Assembly (NCBI RefSeq): GCF_005239225.2
Contig: NC_133289.1
Span: 11,640,889-11,704,888, forward strand
Reading direction: 5' to 3'
Source of the DNA: Populus alba
Lineage: Eukaryota > Streptophyta > Magnoliopsida > Malpighiales > Salicaceae
DNA: 64,000 bases
Shown here: piece by piece, positions 35,437-49,009 of the stretch
Layout of the letters: each line of letters begins with the position of its first letter
How positions within the stretch are numbered: the first letter of the stretch is position 1
Program-made: the position numbers and the translations under genes
The notes under the pieces: generated by a model
Databases searched by the model: none
Told to the model about the DNA's origin: nothing
The model's input: only the letters and a program-made list of their open reading frames with translations

Positions 35437-35870
35437 AATATCATGGTATCGAAAAAACATCTCGACATTGGTTTGTTGCTAGTTTTACGATAATCTACTT
35501 TTTTATGTCATACTGTTAAATGAAAAAGGGTATGTCATATTGTTAAATAAAAAAATGGTTCATAAAGAAACGTAATTATTATGAATTGAGATTCATAATT
35601 TTTTGGTTTCTTTTCTATAAGGTTATTGTGATTTTAAAAAACTATATTGATGCTGGGTTGGTGCTTGGTTTTTTTAGAATTTGTTTTTTTTAGCGTGTTA
35701 TTAAATAAAAAGTGATTCTAGAAAAAAAAATTAGTGAGAATTAATCTTCATGATTTAGTTTTTATAGGGTTATCGTGGTATTAGAAAAACATCTCAATAT
35801 TGAGTTGATGTTCAGTTTTGCAAGCATTTATTTTGTATCATATAATTAAATAAAAATAATTTAAGAAAAA
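35437..35870. repeat. Degenerate tandem repeat, three units
   Basis: Three diverged units start near 35437, 35622 and 35765. They share the layout of a GGTTAT-GTGGTATT-like start, an AAAAACATCTC-ATATTG block, a TTGGTGTTCAGTTTT-like block, and an end near TGTTAAATAAAAA. Spacing is uneven (about 185 and 143 bp). No coding potential was seen. Confidence 0.55.
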
Positions 35871-35879
35871 ATTATTAAA

Positions 35880-38800
35880 CTCAATGGAGTTTGAAACCCA
35901 AGTCGCAGGTTTTGCGGATTAATCTAGGTTGACCTGAATTGATATAATGTGTCTCTGTCTCAATATATTTTTTAAGAAAAGATGTCATTTTGAAAATATT
36001 TTTAAAGTCAAAACATGTTTTTACCAGTCATCTGATTTTTTTATAACCCACCAAATTAATTGGGTCATACTAACTTCTATACAGTTTAATTTGAAACTTG
36101 AATTAAATAAAAAGTATAATTAAAAGGTTTCAAGTTTGATATGTTGAGTTCGGTTTAATGATATCATTAAAAATTTCCCTAATCTAGAAATTATTTTTTT
36201 ATATATAAGAAAAATTTAGTCCCATCATAATATAGCGTGAAGAATTATCTAGTAATATGCTATATGAGATCTGGGGAAAAAAGGTTCACTAGATTATTGT
36301 AGCCTGAATTTTCAATCAAGAATTGTCATATTGTTGATGAGGGATAGGTCCTAAATAATGCAAATCAATACCGACTATCTAGACCCATCTATATGTGTTG
36401 GAAAATTTTGTTGAAGAACATATTTAATAGGTATATCTGAGGTCAAATTAAAAATAAGATTCATTAACTTTTTGGATTGTATTGGAATTTAATATCCAAT
36501 AAATTAAATCAAAGAATAAAATATGAAATAAATAAAATAACAATAAAAAAAATAAAAACTAAATTTGATATAAATATCAAATAGAACAAAATGCTAAAGG
36601 ATGAAATTGAAAAAAAAAATCAAGGAATCAAAACAAATTGAAAGCAATAAAAAGAATGAGGGTCGCAATTAAAATAAAAAGAAATTGGAGGACAACTTTT
36701 AATTTTGGTTGGGCTACCAAGTTTTCTGATGGAAAAGAGAGAAAACAAAAGGGAGGAAAAAAATTCAACCACCGCCTAACCACCGAGAGATGCCTTAAAA
36801 GTCTCCCTGGTGGATGCGCTTTTATGTGCATCGTTGGAAAAAATGGCAATTGCTTTTTTTTGTTCATTGGAAGGCGCTGCACACGCCACTCAAAGGACAT
36901 GGGCGCCTACCACATGTTAGCGTGTGCATTACATACACCAACAATTTTTTTTTATTTAATTTATCAAAAGACCTAAGTGTCTCTAACCCCACATGATATT
37001 AACAGAAAAATAGAAAATGACCAAAAATATCATTGACCTAAGCTATAGATTTTTTTTCTTCTAAAGGTATCTTTGTAATTACACTATGCTATGAAAGATT
37101 AAAAAATAAAAACCAAAAATGCACCTAACAAAAAAGTTGAGCAAATTTAACTTGATATTTAAAACATTACAATGGGCAAATAAAAGTTCTACACCCATTC
37201 AATCTTGTAATGATAAATGATAAATGGGTTACGTGGAAAAAGAGAATTTTACCCTTGAAGCAAGTTATATAGTTTCAACTAGCTTATTGGCTTGTGCTAT
37301 GCTGTAGGTCCTAGTAAAAATGATTTTGAATGTAAAAAAGAAGTTTAGGTATTGTTAATGTGTTTTCTAAAAAAAAAAAAATTAACCATGAATTGATTGA
37401 TATTTCAATCAAATACTGAGATGAAAAAACATTTGATTTACTTGGGTTAATTTAGTCTAACATGTGAAACTTGTGGGAAAAATCTTAAAAAAACAAATTG
37501 AAAAACTCAATCCTTAACTAACTCAATGTTGAAGGACGAAACTAGTGAAAAACAACATTTGATTAAAAAAACCTACGTGAACATGAATTAACCAAGCAAA
37601 CTCGCGATAAAAGTTGTACACGTCATAAAATTCAATAAATCTTTTATCTCATAGATTATTTTTCATTTATTTATACAACATTAAGGCGCATTATATTTTT
37701 TTGTTTGAAACAACATATTTTTTAAAAGTAAAAAACATGATAGGCACGTGGGGCTGAGATAGCAAGGTAAATCAATGCAACAAAAGGTGAAATTGCATTC
37801 TTTTAGATTCGAGTTAAATAAAAAAAAAATGTAGATCGTTTATAATAAAGTGTGAAATTGTATTATTTTTTAAAAAATTAAGGGATAGAAAAAGCATTAA
37901 ATAAAAAACAAATAACAACCTGGATGTCATGGATTAACTTATTAAACCTGCTTTCTGGATAATGAATTAAATTGAGTTCAATGCTTTGTTTTTATCAATT
38001 TTTTTTAAATTCAAATATAAAATAGAAAAAAAAAAAAAGAGCCCAGTCGCGTGGGCCCGAGCATTAAAAAAAATAGCCCAAGCACATCTAGGCATGTTTT
38101 ATATTTTTCCCTTTTCTTAAAAAAAAAAAAAGACAGCAAATGACACGCCATCTACTTTATGTAGATTTCGGCGACCAAGGGTCGCTGGAAAATCAGGGTT
38201 TTTTTCAATTTAAAACCTATTGTTTATTCAAAACACCCAAAAAACACCTTAAACACCTTAATAAATCTATTCATGACCACAAAAAAACCAAAATTAACTC
38301 AAAAACCAAAATTATTCTCGTGGACAGATCTATCTCCTTGAGCTAGGAGAAAGGGGGGAATTTAGGTCAAACCCCTCTCATAAAATGGAACCTATTAACA
38401 CTAAAATTGACTATTTTTATGGCTAGAATCGTCATTAATGATGAATTTCTCTCTGTAATATGGAATTCAATGAGCCTCTCTCTCTCTTCTCTCACAAAAA
38501 AAAGGTTGAAAAATAAGGAGAATAAAGTTTGGTACTAAATTTGAGTTTTGGGAAACTAAAGAGATTTATCACTAAAAGGTTAAAAATAGGGGATTAAAAT
38601 GAAGTTTTCAAAAAAAAAGTCTTAGACGCTACCCTTTGCACTTTAGTTTGTTGTCTTTCAATTCAACCCTTCCTTTGAAAAACAATATGCAATTGAATGC
38701 TAATTTGGGCTAAAAATGGCTTACTTGTGCAAAGAAAAAAAAATTGAGGATCAAATTAAATTTTTAAAAAATTTTAACCATTCTAATCCAATGATTTTTT

Positions 38801-41800
38801 AGATGATAAACAATAAAAAAGTTATAGTGTTTTGGCCACACAACTTAGCGTTTGTTAATTACAAAGGGCAAAGTGATAATTTTACTGTGTAAATTCATAA
38901 CAAATTGTAAGTATATGTATAGTGAATTCCTATGTCTTTTAGCTTTTACTGGCTGTTTGACCCGTGGTTCGTAAATTTTTCTTGTAAGAAAAGCCTTGGG
39001 TATGCAGGTTGTTTTCTAAAAAAAATTAAAGTACAAATGAAAAAAAAAAAACTCATGCAGGTATTTAATCAAATAAACCAATAACTATTTAGAAAACAAC
39101 TTGAAAAATTAAATAAGAATAAGAAAAACTTAAAAAAAATAAGAAATGGATATAGGTTAGGATATTTAATATCGCAATACAGGTCATTTATATGGTTGTG
39201 TTTAATGAATTTATTTATGTAAATCAATCTATAACAGAAATCGACACACACAAAAAATTTATTGAATAAATTAAAAAAACAAATTTATACAAGGCTGCAT
39301 ATATTAAAAATTTTGTAAAAAACAATAAATGTTTTTATTTAAAAAAAAAATTTGATCTCTATAAAAATATAAAAAAAATTTATAAATGAACCACATTAAC
39401 CCCATAAAAAAAATAAATGCACTCTATATAATTAAAAAATAATTGTTATTTCAAAAAGTCTAAATAAACCCAAAAAATCACATAAAAGGGGTATTAATCA
39501 AAACACAAATGCAAAAATTATTTTGAAAAATACATATAAAAAAGTAGTAATTTTTTTAAAAAAAATTATAAAAATAAAAAATAGAAAAAAAAATAAGGTC
39601 ATGCATTATGGTCCTGGTGAGCCAGGCCTTACACGCAAGCCTGCAAGTCTAGGCCCATGCGGGCCTCTTTTTTTTAAGTGAATAAGGTGGACGACACATC
39701 GTGCATCTTATTTTTTGTCCCAAAAAAAAACGACGTCATTGTCTGTTAATCTCAGAATCCAAACAATAGTGTGGCCGGAAAAATTAAGTTTTTATTTACT
39801 AAAAACCCATTTCAAACTTATTTGTTTACTAAAAATATCTAGAAAATACCTTATGAATCTTATTAAATCAACTCATGGCATATAATATAACCAGAGAAAA
39901 AGAAAGTAAAAAAAAATGCGAATAGTAATGTAATCTACAATACTAATGGGCATGGAAAAACACTATTTTCTTGTACCTTTTAGCTAATTAGCTGTATACT
40001 TAGTTCTTAATTTTAATTTTAATTTAATTATACCGCAAGTCCAGTGGTTGGTGTTTAGCTTGCCCACTCTCTGATGTTTCCACATGAATTGTCCGAGAAG
40101 GCCAGGCCGCCTACCTTAGATTTAAACTTATTTATCTCCAATGCTGCTATCCGTAGCCCATTTGTACCCAAACTGAGCCGGGGGTCCATGCATATCCTCA
40201 TCAGTCCTGTAATTGTAAGCATATATTATACTACCTTGACAAGAACAAATGGTAGAGACAATACATGGTTCGTTTCACTTGAATTTTCCACGCCACCTTC
40301 CTACAGATTTCCACTTAGCTACTTGTAAATTATCATATTTTTCATTACACGGACGTGCGATGCGTAGATCAATATTTTTTTTTTTTTTGAATTCGAGAAA
40401 ACTCTATCCTCCAAAAAAAACACTTTATAGGCTCAGATGAGCGAGTAAAATCCTGGCTGTCCTAAACTCTTGCAAGAGATTCATGCCCTGACTCGAACTC
40501 AAAACCTATTATGTAAATCTCAAGCACTTTATTATTATATCATGCTTTCTAGAAATGATACATAGATCAAGCAATAACTAATAACAATAAATTGAACTAT
40601 TCTATATCACTAGTTTACAAATCCACCAGATTAAAATTTTTGTAAGCTTATAAAATAATATTCAAATTTTTAAAAATTATTTTGATATTATTATTCAACT
40701 AACAAAGACAATCGCTCATGAGGTTAAAAAAACAAGGAAAAAAGCAAAAGACCAGGCTCAGCACCTGGTCTCCTATTAGGCTAGATACACATGCCTGATT
40801 TATTATTTTTTTTGTCATTCATCTTTTTATTTTTTTAAAATATATTGATTTAATTTAATATTCACATGAACAATTACACCGACATGCTAGCTCCTTTAGC
40901 TTTTGTTAATAGATCCAATTTGGCGTCGAAATTCAAACAAAAAGTTTGATGAGATGAGAGTACAAGGTAACTCTTAAGCAACTAAACAAGAACTAACTCC
41001 CATTTAAATCGTGTCATTACAGGATAACTACAACCCAACAATAGTAGTAAGTTCAGCCATCTAAAGGAAGCTCACCAATCCAAGTCCCAGCTAAAAGGTA
41101 AAATCAATCAGCGGAGATGGAGGACACTTGGAGTGTAAGAAAAGTCATCTTATCAACAACCATCTAACCGCTAAGCCCATCATCACTTACGCACAGCTTG
41201 CCTATGCCCTTTTGCATCATTTTATTTTTTTAATATTATTATATTGTTTTGATTATTTACTGTTACTAGAAAAATCATAGAAATTATTTTTCAAAGAAAT
41301 ACTATGAAATCGTAATTGTTTTTTATTTTAAAAGTATTTTTAAAACAAAATTAAATTTTTTTTTACTTTAAATTAATATGTTTTTGATGTTTTTAAATTA
41401 TTTTAATAAATTAATATTAAAAATAATTTTTAAAAATAAAAATTATTATTGTAATATATTTTTAATTAAAAAAAAGACACGTTAAAAACTATGTTTCTTT
41501 TAATAAACAACCTGATTAGGAGGGTAATTAAGAGGTCAACGACCTAACTATTTCTTAATGGCCCATCCATTCTCTTCGAATACGTACATCTTTGCGTGAA
41601 AAGCACGCGGGAAAAAATGCTCCGCCATCTTGACCTTAAAACCATCAAATACTAATCTAAAACCGCCTTTTGTTTTAATCAGTTGTTCTTCCTTTCATGC
41701 ATGAGCTGGCCTTGCAGCCGTGAATCATTAAATTTCAATGCACATACTTTGAGGGCACCAATCGACTTGAAAATTAGAATCATCTTTTATCCCATCCAAC

Positions 41801-41889
41801 ATTGTCCATTTCTATTGTCACTTTCATTTCACTAGATATTTTTTTTTTATAATTAGAATGGAGAGTATTTTGATGTGTCGTTTTGAGAT

Positions 41890-41924
<35 letters not shown>

Positions 41925-43540
41925 TATAATACAAACATAATGTCAACCAAATATAATTTTAAAATTTAAAATATTTTTAAATAATTAAGATTAAATAGAT
42001 TTTTAACTTAAAGTAATTCAACTTAAACAAAATATCAAAATATTATAAAAGTAAAATATTTTAACACAAATAATTAAAATATAAAGTTAGGTCAATGTTA
42101 TCAAAGACTAATGGGATCTAAAGCATTTATTATTTTGCTCAAATTCCTACAAAGTATAAATAAGAAAAAAAAAACATGAATATAAAACTATATATATTTG
42201 ATAAATCTAATTTTAAAAAATTAATATCATTGTTAATGAAAATAATAATAATAATTTTCAATATCATATTAATATCATTGTTATTGAAAATAGTAATGAA
42301 AAAGAGCTTTTTATACTTGGATGATTTAATTAATTAAATTGAACTGGGTTCACTTTAATTTAATGGTTTTTTAAGTTTAGAACGGAACATGTGAAATGAA
42401 ACCGGAATGACATGTTTTTGTTCAACTTCATCATTTGAAAATATTTAAAAAGAAAAATCAAATAAAAAAAATTAAATTTTAAAGAAACATTATTTGGACC
42501 GCGTTTCCAGAAATTGCCGGGAATCTTGAGAGCTAAAATTTAAATCTAATTAATAAATAGATAAAATACTTAGTTAAAATTGAAATTTGTTCTAATAACC
42601 AAGTAATGAAGCTCCCGCTATAGCTAGTTAATACAAATAACTATTTCGTAAAGAAGTTTTTGTGATAATATTTGGTATAATTAATGACACAGATCAATAG
42701 CTGGTTAATGCAAATATAACAGTTAGTGAACTCCTTATAAAAATACTTTAATAACTAATTAATATAGTTATAAAATTAAGAGTTGGAATCTCACTTTCTA
42801 TGTCTTCATATATAATTATAGTTATTCTGAAAAAAGCTTAAATTTAAAATAAATAAAAAAATCAATGCCACAACTCTATAAAATATCATAAATTTCCTAA
42901 AGAGTTTGGCTGCAAGGCGAGACCGCTCATTTGTTCGCTATAATTGAAAAGCGTACGTTTCCACTTTTTCAGTATAAGACAAGATAGGCGAGGAAGAAAT
43001 TCCAATGTTGGCTCCAGCTAGATGCAAAGAGAAGAATGCAGAGGGTTTGATCATGGAACAGAGAAATATTCGGTCACTCTTTGTTTTCCAACCGGACTTT
43101 CAATTGAATAATCTAGCAGTCTATAGCCATCCGCAAGTCCTTGTGACCTTTGCTTGTAATTGTTTTTGGAGTATTTCTGACGGTAAAGATTATGATCTAA
43201 AATATTTTTATTTAGAAATTTATTAAAATAATATTTTTGATATTAGTATATTAAAGCAATCTGAAAATATTTAAAAAATTAAATAAAAAAATTTAAATTT
43301 TTTAAAAATATGATTTTAACGGTATCCCCCATTTCATTTACAAAAGAAGACGGTATTTCCAGTAACTCGACATTGCCTATTGCTTACCACTACTAATCTA
43401 GTTGCCAAACACATGATACCATAGGAAAATGTCACATTAAAAGGAAATAAACAAGATGATGTTACTTCAATAAGGGATTTTATTTCAACTTAAAAAATAA
43501 AAAGAAGGGTGCAATATCATCACTAAATATTTGCTAGAGT
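35880..43540. other. Gene-poor repeat-rich intergenic DNA
   Basis: I see no gene over this stretch. Segments at 36395-37000, 38030-38480 and 39590-39900 have low-complexity AAATTGAAAAA-type words and GC-richer blocks (for example 39600-39680). The last two resemble each other, with a CGG-rich start, a GTTTTT-then-AAAACCCA/T middle and a TTAATAAATC-like end. They look like diverged LTR-retrotransposon pieces without usable protein sequence. A (TA)n run lies at about 41890-41917 and AT-rich core-repeat copies at 41330-41500. Confidence 0.5.
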
Positions 43541-43544
43541 TTAA

Positions 43545-43923
43545 GGTAGTATTTAGTTGCTATTCTAGGATAAAAAAAAAAGATAAAAATAATGAAGACA
43601 TAAATGTGTTTGGATAAATAGATAAAGACAAAAACATAAAAATAATTTTATTTTTATTGTATTTCCAAGATACAAGATGCAAAAAAAAAAAAAAAAACAC
43701 TTCACAAAACAATATTTATATTAACCATAACCAAACATGATATATTAAACAAAAACAATATTTTATTATATTTTATCTACCATAACCAAACATGATATAA
43801 AAACAATAATTTTATATTAAACATCACTATTAAATATAATTTTTTCCTGTTTTTTTTTTTTTTTCAATCTTATCTTTCTTGTTTTTTTTCTTTTCTATTA
43901 TAAAACAATAACCAAACCCTGCC
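43545..43923. mobile_element. Harbinger-like MITE, 379 bp
   Basis: The left end is GGTAGTATTTAGTTGCTATT. The right end, reverse-complemented, is GGCAGGGTTTGGTTATTGTT, an inverted repeat with six or so differences over 20 bp. Both flanks are TAA (43542-43544 and 43924-43926). Inside, the words CATAACCAAACATGATATA occur twice (about 43723 and 43785). There is no coding sequence. Confidence 0.7.
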
Positions 43924-43926
43924 TAA

Positions 43927-46900
43927 AAAATCGGAGAAAAAGAAAAGGTGAAAATGTAACATCAATTTATTTTCGGCACATGCACGTATTCAGTTCTTCC
44001 CCGCAAGCACATTATTGATTTGCATGTCTGTGATCTTCCCCGCAGGCACATTATTGATTAAAACAGTTCAATAACTTACGAAGGAATGCGATAAAGAAGA
44101 CAAGATTGCTTACTTTGGAGCTGGACATCATCCGCTCGACCTCATCCATGGAGATTATAGTCAATAATATCCACAATTTTGCAGTAAGTGGGACTGTGGG
44201 AGAGTTCAATCATGCCTTGACTTTACGTTAAAGAGGGGGTTGTTAGCGGACCATACCACGTCCTTAGATTGACAAAGCAAACAACCTATTAACGCACATT
44301 TTGTTTCTGATCCTTGTTTTGATTTTTTTAATATATTTTTATTTTTTAATTAAAAATTTTGATTATTTTTTATATATATATTTTTATATGTTAATATCAA
44401 AATTAAAATTTTTTAAAAAAATATTATTTTAATATATTTACAAACAAAAAATACACTTTAAAAAACAGTTACCACTAACTCATTGTCAACATTACCTAAA
44501 AATCAGATTTTAGTCCAAAAATGTCCCACCCATTTTTCTCCTTCGAACTTTACTTTTTTTCCCACCTAACCTTTTTTTGTTTATCAGCAGGGATGATAAA
44601 ATATTTATGTTAACCACTTTGTCTTAGATAACTTAATTAATAATAAATAAAATATAAATGTTATTGAATTCAATTTGAAACATGGTTGAAATTGAGTGTG
44701 ACTGTGTATACTCACTTAAATGTTGTCATAATACACACACATGATATTTATATTTTTATAATTCAATACAAGTACATATATCTTAAATACATATTATTAT
44801 TATTATTTTATATTTAATAATAAATAACACTTGAAAAATAAATATCTAAATGGATACTCAAAATCTAATATAAAGTATAAATATTTAAAAAATTTATTTA
44901 ATAAATAGAATATAAATACATACTTGACTTTCTAGATATCCCTATTTATTACATAACATGTATATGGAAAACTATATATTCTCCTCACGTGAAACTTGAT
45001 AGTGCATTGGTTAGGTGGAACGTGGTTATGACGCAATTAGTGAGACATATATAATCTTTCTCATTGGATACTAGCACCTGTTTGCTTGATTTGAAACTTG
45101 GGTGGCCGTTTGGTAGAGAGTATTTACAAGTGGATCAATTTGGACTTTGTGCCAATTGCCACGGTATTTATGGTATTTTTGGAGATATTGTGAAAATTAT
45201 TTTTAAAAATAATATTTGTTTGAAAATATATTCAAATAATTTTTTATTTTTAAAATTTATTTTTCATATCAATATAATACATCAAACCAAATCCAAAATC
45301 ACAAAACACATTAATTTAAAACTAAAAAACAGTCAAAAAAACAAAATCAAAGAGTAGCTGGACCGATACCAAATAGAACCTTTTCAATTTCATCCCTTTT
45401 AATTGATTTAGTACATCTTGGATGGTAGGTATGCCTTTTTAATTTCATTCATTTTAATTTTATTTTTAAATTTGATTCTCTTTCTTTTAATTGATATATT
45501 TTTTATTGAAATTATTTGTTAAATTGATTTTCTTTTTACGATTTCATCCTCATTTGATTTTTTTCTCCTATCAAATTAAATTTTTATTCTTTTGATTGCA
45601 AATTCCTTTTCCTTTACAAATTTTTTAAAATTGATATTTTTAATTTGGTTCATAATAAACATTTTAACTGGACTCGGATTCAGAGTTTTATAAGTTGTAA
45701 GTTTTTAAGACTTGACTGAGTTTACGTTGTTTGCCTGAATTTTCTTGTTTTTTTTTCTTTGTCTAAGCTATTTTTTTTCTCATTCCATCTTTCAATATTT
45801 ATTCTATTGAAGACTAAGTTTTTTTTTTTTTTTTATTAGCTTGATTTATGTGGAATTTTTTGTTAATCTTGAAAAAGACCAGATTATTTTAGGTCTTTTT
45901 GTTTATCATTCTTTGTTGGGGTTTTTGGGTAATTCTTGAAAAAACAATTTTCCCAGCCTTTCCTTCAATATTTAAAATGATTTTTTTTTAAAACAAGTTA
46001 CAAGGTTAGAATTATTTTTTTATTTCATCCCTTTTTATTTTTTTTTTAAATTTAGTTATTATTCTTTTGATTGTTATTTATTTTATTTAAAATAAATTTT
46101 TAAATCATTGTTATTTGTTTGCTTGCTTTAAGATTTTCACTAATTTTAAAAACAACCCAGGTTTTCTATAGTTTTTTTTTTTTTTTAATTTTTGCTCTTT
46201 ATTAGATTTTACTTTGATTAATCAATATTATATTTGTTAGGAATTGAGTTTCTTGATTTAACCCGAGTCTAGAATTTAATGAGCTATGAATTTAAAATCT
46301 TTGCCTAGGTTTAGAAGGTTTATCTAGGTTTTCTTCAGGTTTTTTCCTTTTTTAAAGTTAATTTTGCTTTTCAATTTTATACTCAATATTTATATAATTA
46401 GTGATGAGACTTTTTTTTTTTTAGCGTCTTCAATTTGATTTTCTTAACCACCCATTTTTATTTGATCCCCCTCTTTTTTTTTGTTTATCTATATATCAGT
46501 TTTTTTTTCCCTATCATGTCTATGACCAGAGTCATTGATTTCAAAGGTTAATGGGTTGACTTTAGTTTTTTTTGTTATTTTTAAATTTATTTATTTTAAT
46601 TTTATCATTTAATATTGATGTGTTGAAAATTAATCTTAGTGCTTTTTTTGTTTACCTTTCCTTTTCAAGTGAATCTTTTTTATTGCTTTTTTTTTTTTTT
46701 TTCAATCCTATATTTTTTTTTTGAGTTAACCCAATTTAACAAAAAAAAACAATTCTTGTTTTTTTTTTTTTTTCTATAATTTTTTTCAGTTTTATCATTC
46801 ATTAAGTTTTTTTATACTTTAGATAGGTTTATATCAGTTTTTTTTATATCATTTTTTTATTGTTATTATATTTTTTTAATTTATATTATTTAAATTACAA

Positions 46901-48930
46901 ATTAGTCCAGTGACTCGATCTTATAATTTTTTTATACCAAAAACAATTAACAATCCGAAACAAATCACGAGCCACAATCTAGCTATGCCTAAAGAAATGG
47001 TAACTGTATTCGTCCCTAGGGCCTTGAAGTGGAAGAAACCTCGGCCGATTAACAACTGAAGAAAATTAAAGTGAATAACTCATTAAGATTCAAATATTTC
47101 ATTAAAAGAAATTATATATATTTATTATTTATAACGAGGAATTTGATGTAACAATGAAGAAAATTATAGTCAATAACTCATTAAGATTCAAATATTTCAT
47201 TAAAAAGAAATTATATATATATATATTATTATTTATAACGAGGAATTTGATGTAATGAAGAAATAGTTTTTCTTTCATTTTTCTTCCATTTACCTGGAAA
47301 ATTTGCACTTGATAGTTAATTTGTAGAAAGAACATTATGCAAGCAATAGCCATGACAATATTCCGATAGGATAGAAGAAAGAAAAATATTTTTGATTATT
47401 AAGAATATTAAAAAGTAATATAAAAATATTACTAAAATAATTTTTTTATATGGTAATTAAACCTTGTTGACCAAATAATAATGAATATAAATCTCATCAA
47501 CCTTTTTTTTTTTCCAATTAAAATTTAATATCAAGAACAAGATAATAGTGAATTTATGTAAATTTGAAGTATAAATGATTGCTACTTATTAAAAAGACGA
47601 ATTAAAAAGTAACATAAAATCATTATAAAATGATATAAAATTATTACAAGATCTCATTTAATGTCTTTAAATTCTGATTTGATATAATTTCTTAATAAAA
47701 AAGACATTTACCTCTAATAACTATAAAAGTTAAAACTTTAGATCTAACCATACAAACAAAATAAAAATTGATGAATCCCTAAGCTCAACATTTGGTTTGT
47801 CATGAATGGGATAATAAGCTCAACATTGGAAAAAAAATTGAAGGAAAAGTCAACGATCGCGAGTCTTTTTTCTCATATAATTTCGTGTATTATGGATCAA
47901 CCATGATCCTAACAAGAAAAAAAAGGGCCAGAATTTAATTAGAGATAACGGCAACGTTGAACCTACAATGCTGTGCCGAGCCTACCTGTCAAGATTTGAC
48001 AACTCCAGGACACCAATGTAGAGAGCAGCATAATATCTTGTCACGTTTCCATCAGAACTGATGAACTAGTATCTCTAATGCGTTCATATTTTTTATGTGG
48101 CCTCACATTTCTCTCTCTTTCTCTTTCTGTTTTTTTTTTTTTTTTTTTTTTGTTTTTTGTGTGCTATCTCTCTGTTTCATCATTTATTTTGGATGTGGAA
48201 GGAGTTGGTTTTTTATTTTTTATTTTTATTAATATATTAAGATAATATTTTTTTTATTTTTTAAAAATTAATTTTAAATTCAAATTTTAATAAAAAAAAT
48301 CAAATTTTTTTTTTTGCTGTTGTTGGCTGGCTCGGTTTCACCCTCTCTTTTTTTTGGGCGTTTGAGAATACATTATATTTTTTTTATTTTAAAAATTAAT
48401 TTTTATACCAACACATAAAAATAACTCAAAAATATAAAAAATATTAAAAATATATATATATATAAAAAGAAGTTAAACTGCCCTGCCTAACACACTCTTT
48501 CATCAAATTGCAGAGGCCGATGCAGGCATGATGGCCAAAACTTGCTAACCAAAAGGAGAAAGTACACAAGTAACATGCACAAACGCCAAATAGCAACCCC
48601 CGTAGTCAATCCCAAAGCCATGGCTATAAACAAGTGTTTGTACATAGTATTACCATGGGCCGAAAACCACAAATGCGTAGCCACCAGCAGAGCCAATGGA
48701 TTCTCTTAAATTTGAAGCAGCTGTGCGCTGTCTGTCACCGGGGTCGCGTCGCAGCACAACTCTTTCTCTCTCAATAGAATCATATAAAAATATATATATT
48801 TATTTTTATACATCTAACTTTAACTTTAAAAATCATCTCATAATGTACGATCTTTTAACCTCTTCAAAACAAACACTAGACATGACTGTATGGAGATGTT
48901 ATGACATCCATCCATCCATCCACCAGTCAT
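43927..48930. other. Gene-poor intergenic DNA with T-rich block
   Basis: No gene is recognised. A 39-bp tandem repeat lies at 43995-44061 (TCTTCCCCGCAAGCACATTA and variant). A strongly T-biased, A-poor low-complexity block covers 45370-46900. A 98-bp tandem duplication lies at 47057-47254. A GC-richer stretch at 48480-48710 has a 69-codon minus-strand frame (48696-48487) with two hydrophobic runs. I do not recognise it and give it low weight. Confidence 0.5.
47057..47254. repeat. 98-bp tandem duplication
   Basis: Two nearly identical units start at 47057 and 47155. Both contain AATAACTCATTAAGATTCAA and then ATTTATAACGAGGAATTTGA. They differ mainly in the length of an internal AT run. A short third start follows at about 47253. 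Confidence 0.85.
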
Positions 48931-49009
48931 AGCTTATTACTTCTTCGTTTCTTATGTCTAAAAAAATAAAAAAACAAATCAAGGGATTTGGATAAGCTTT
49001 GTAATAAAT

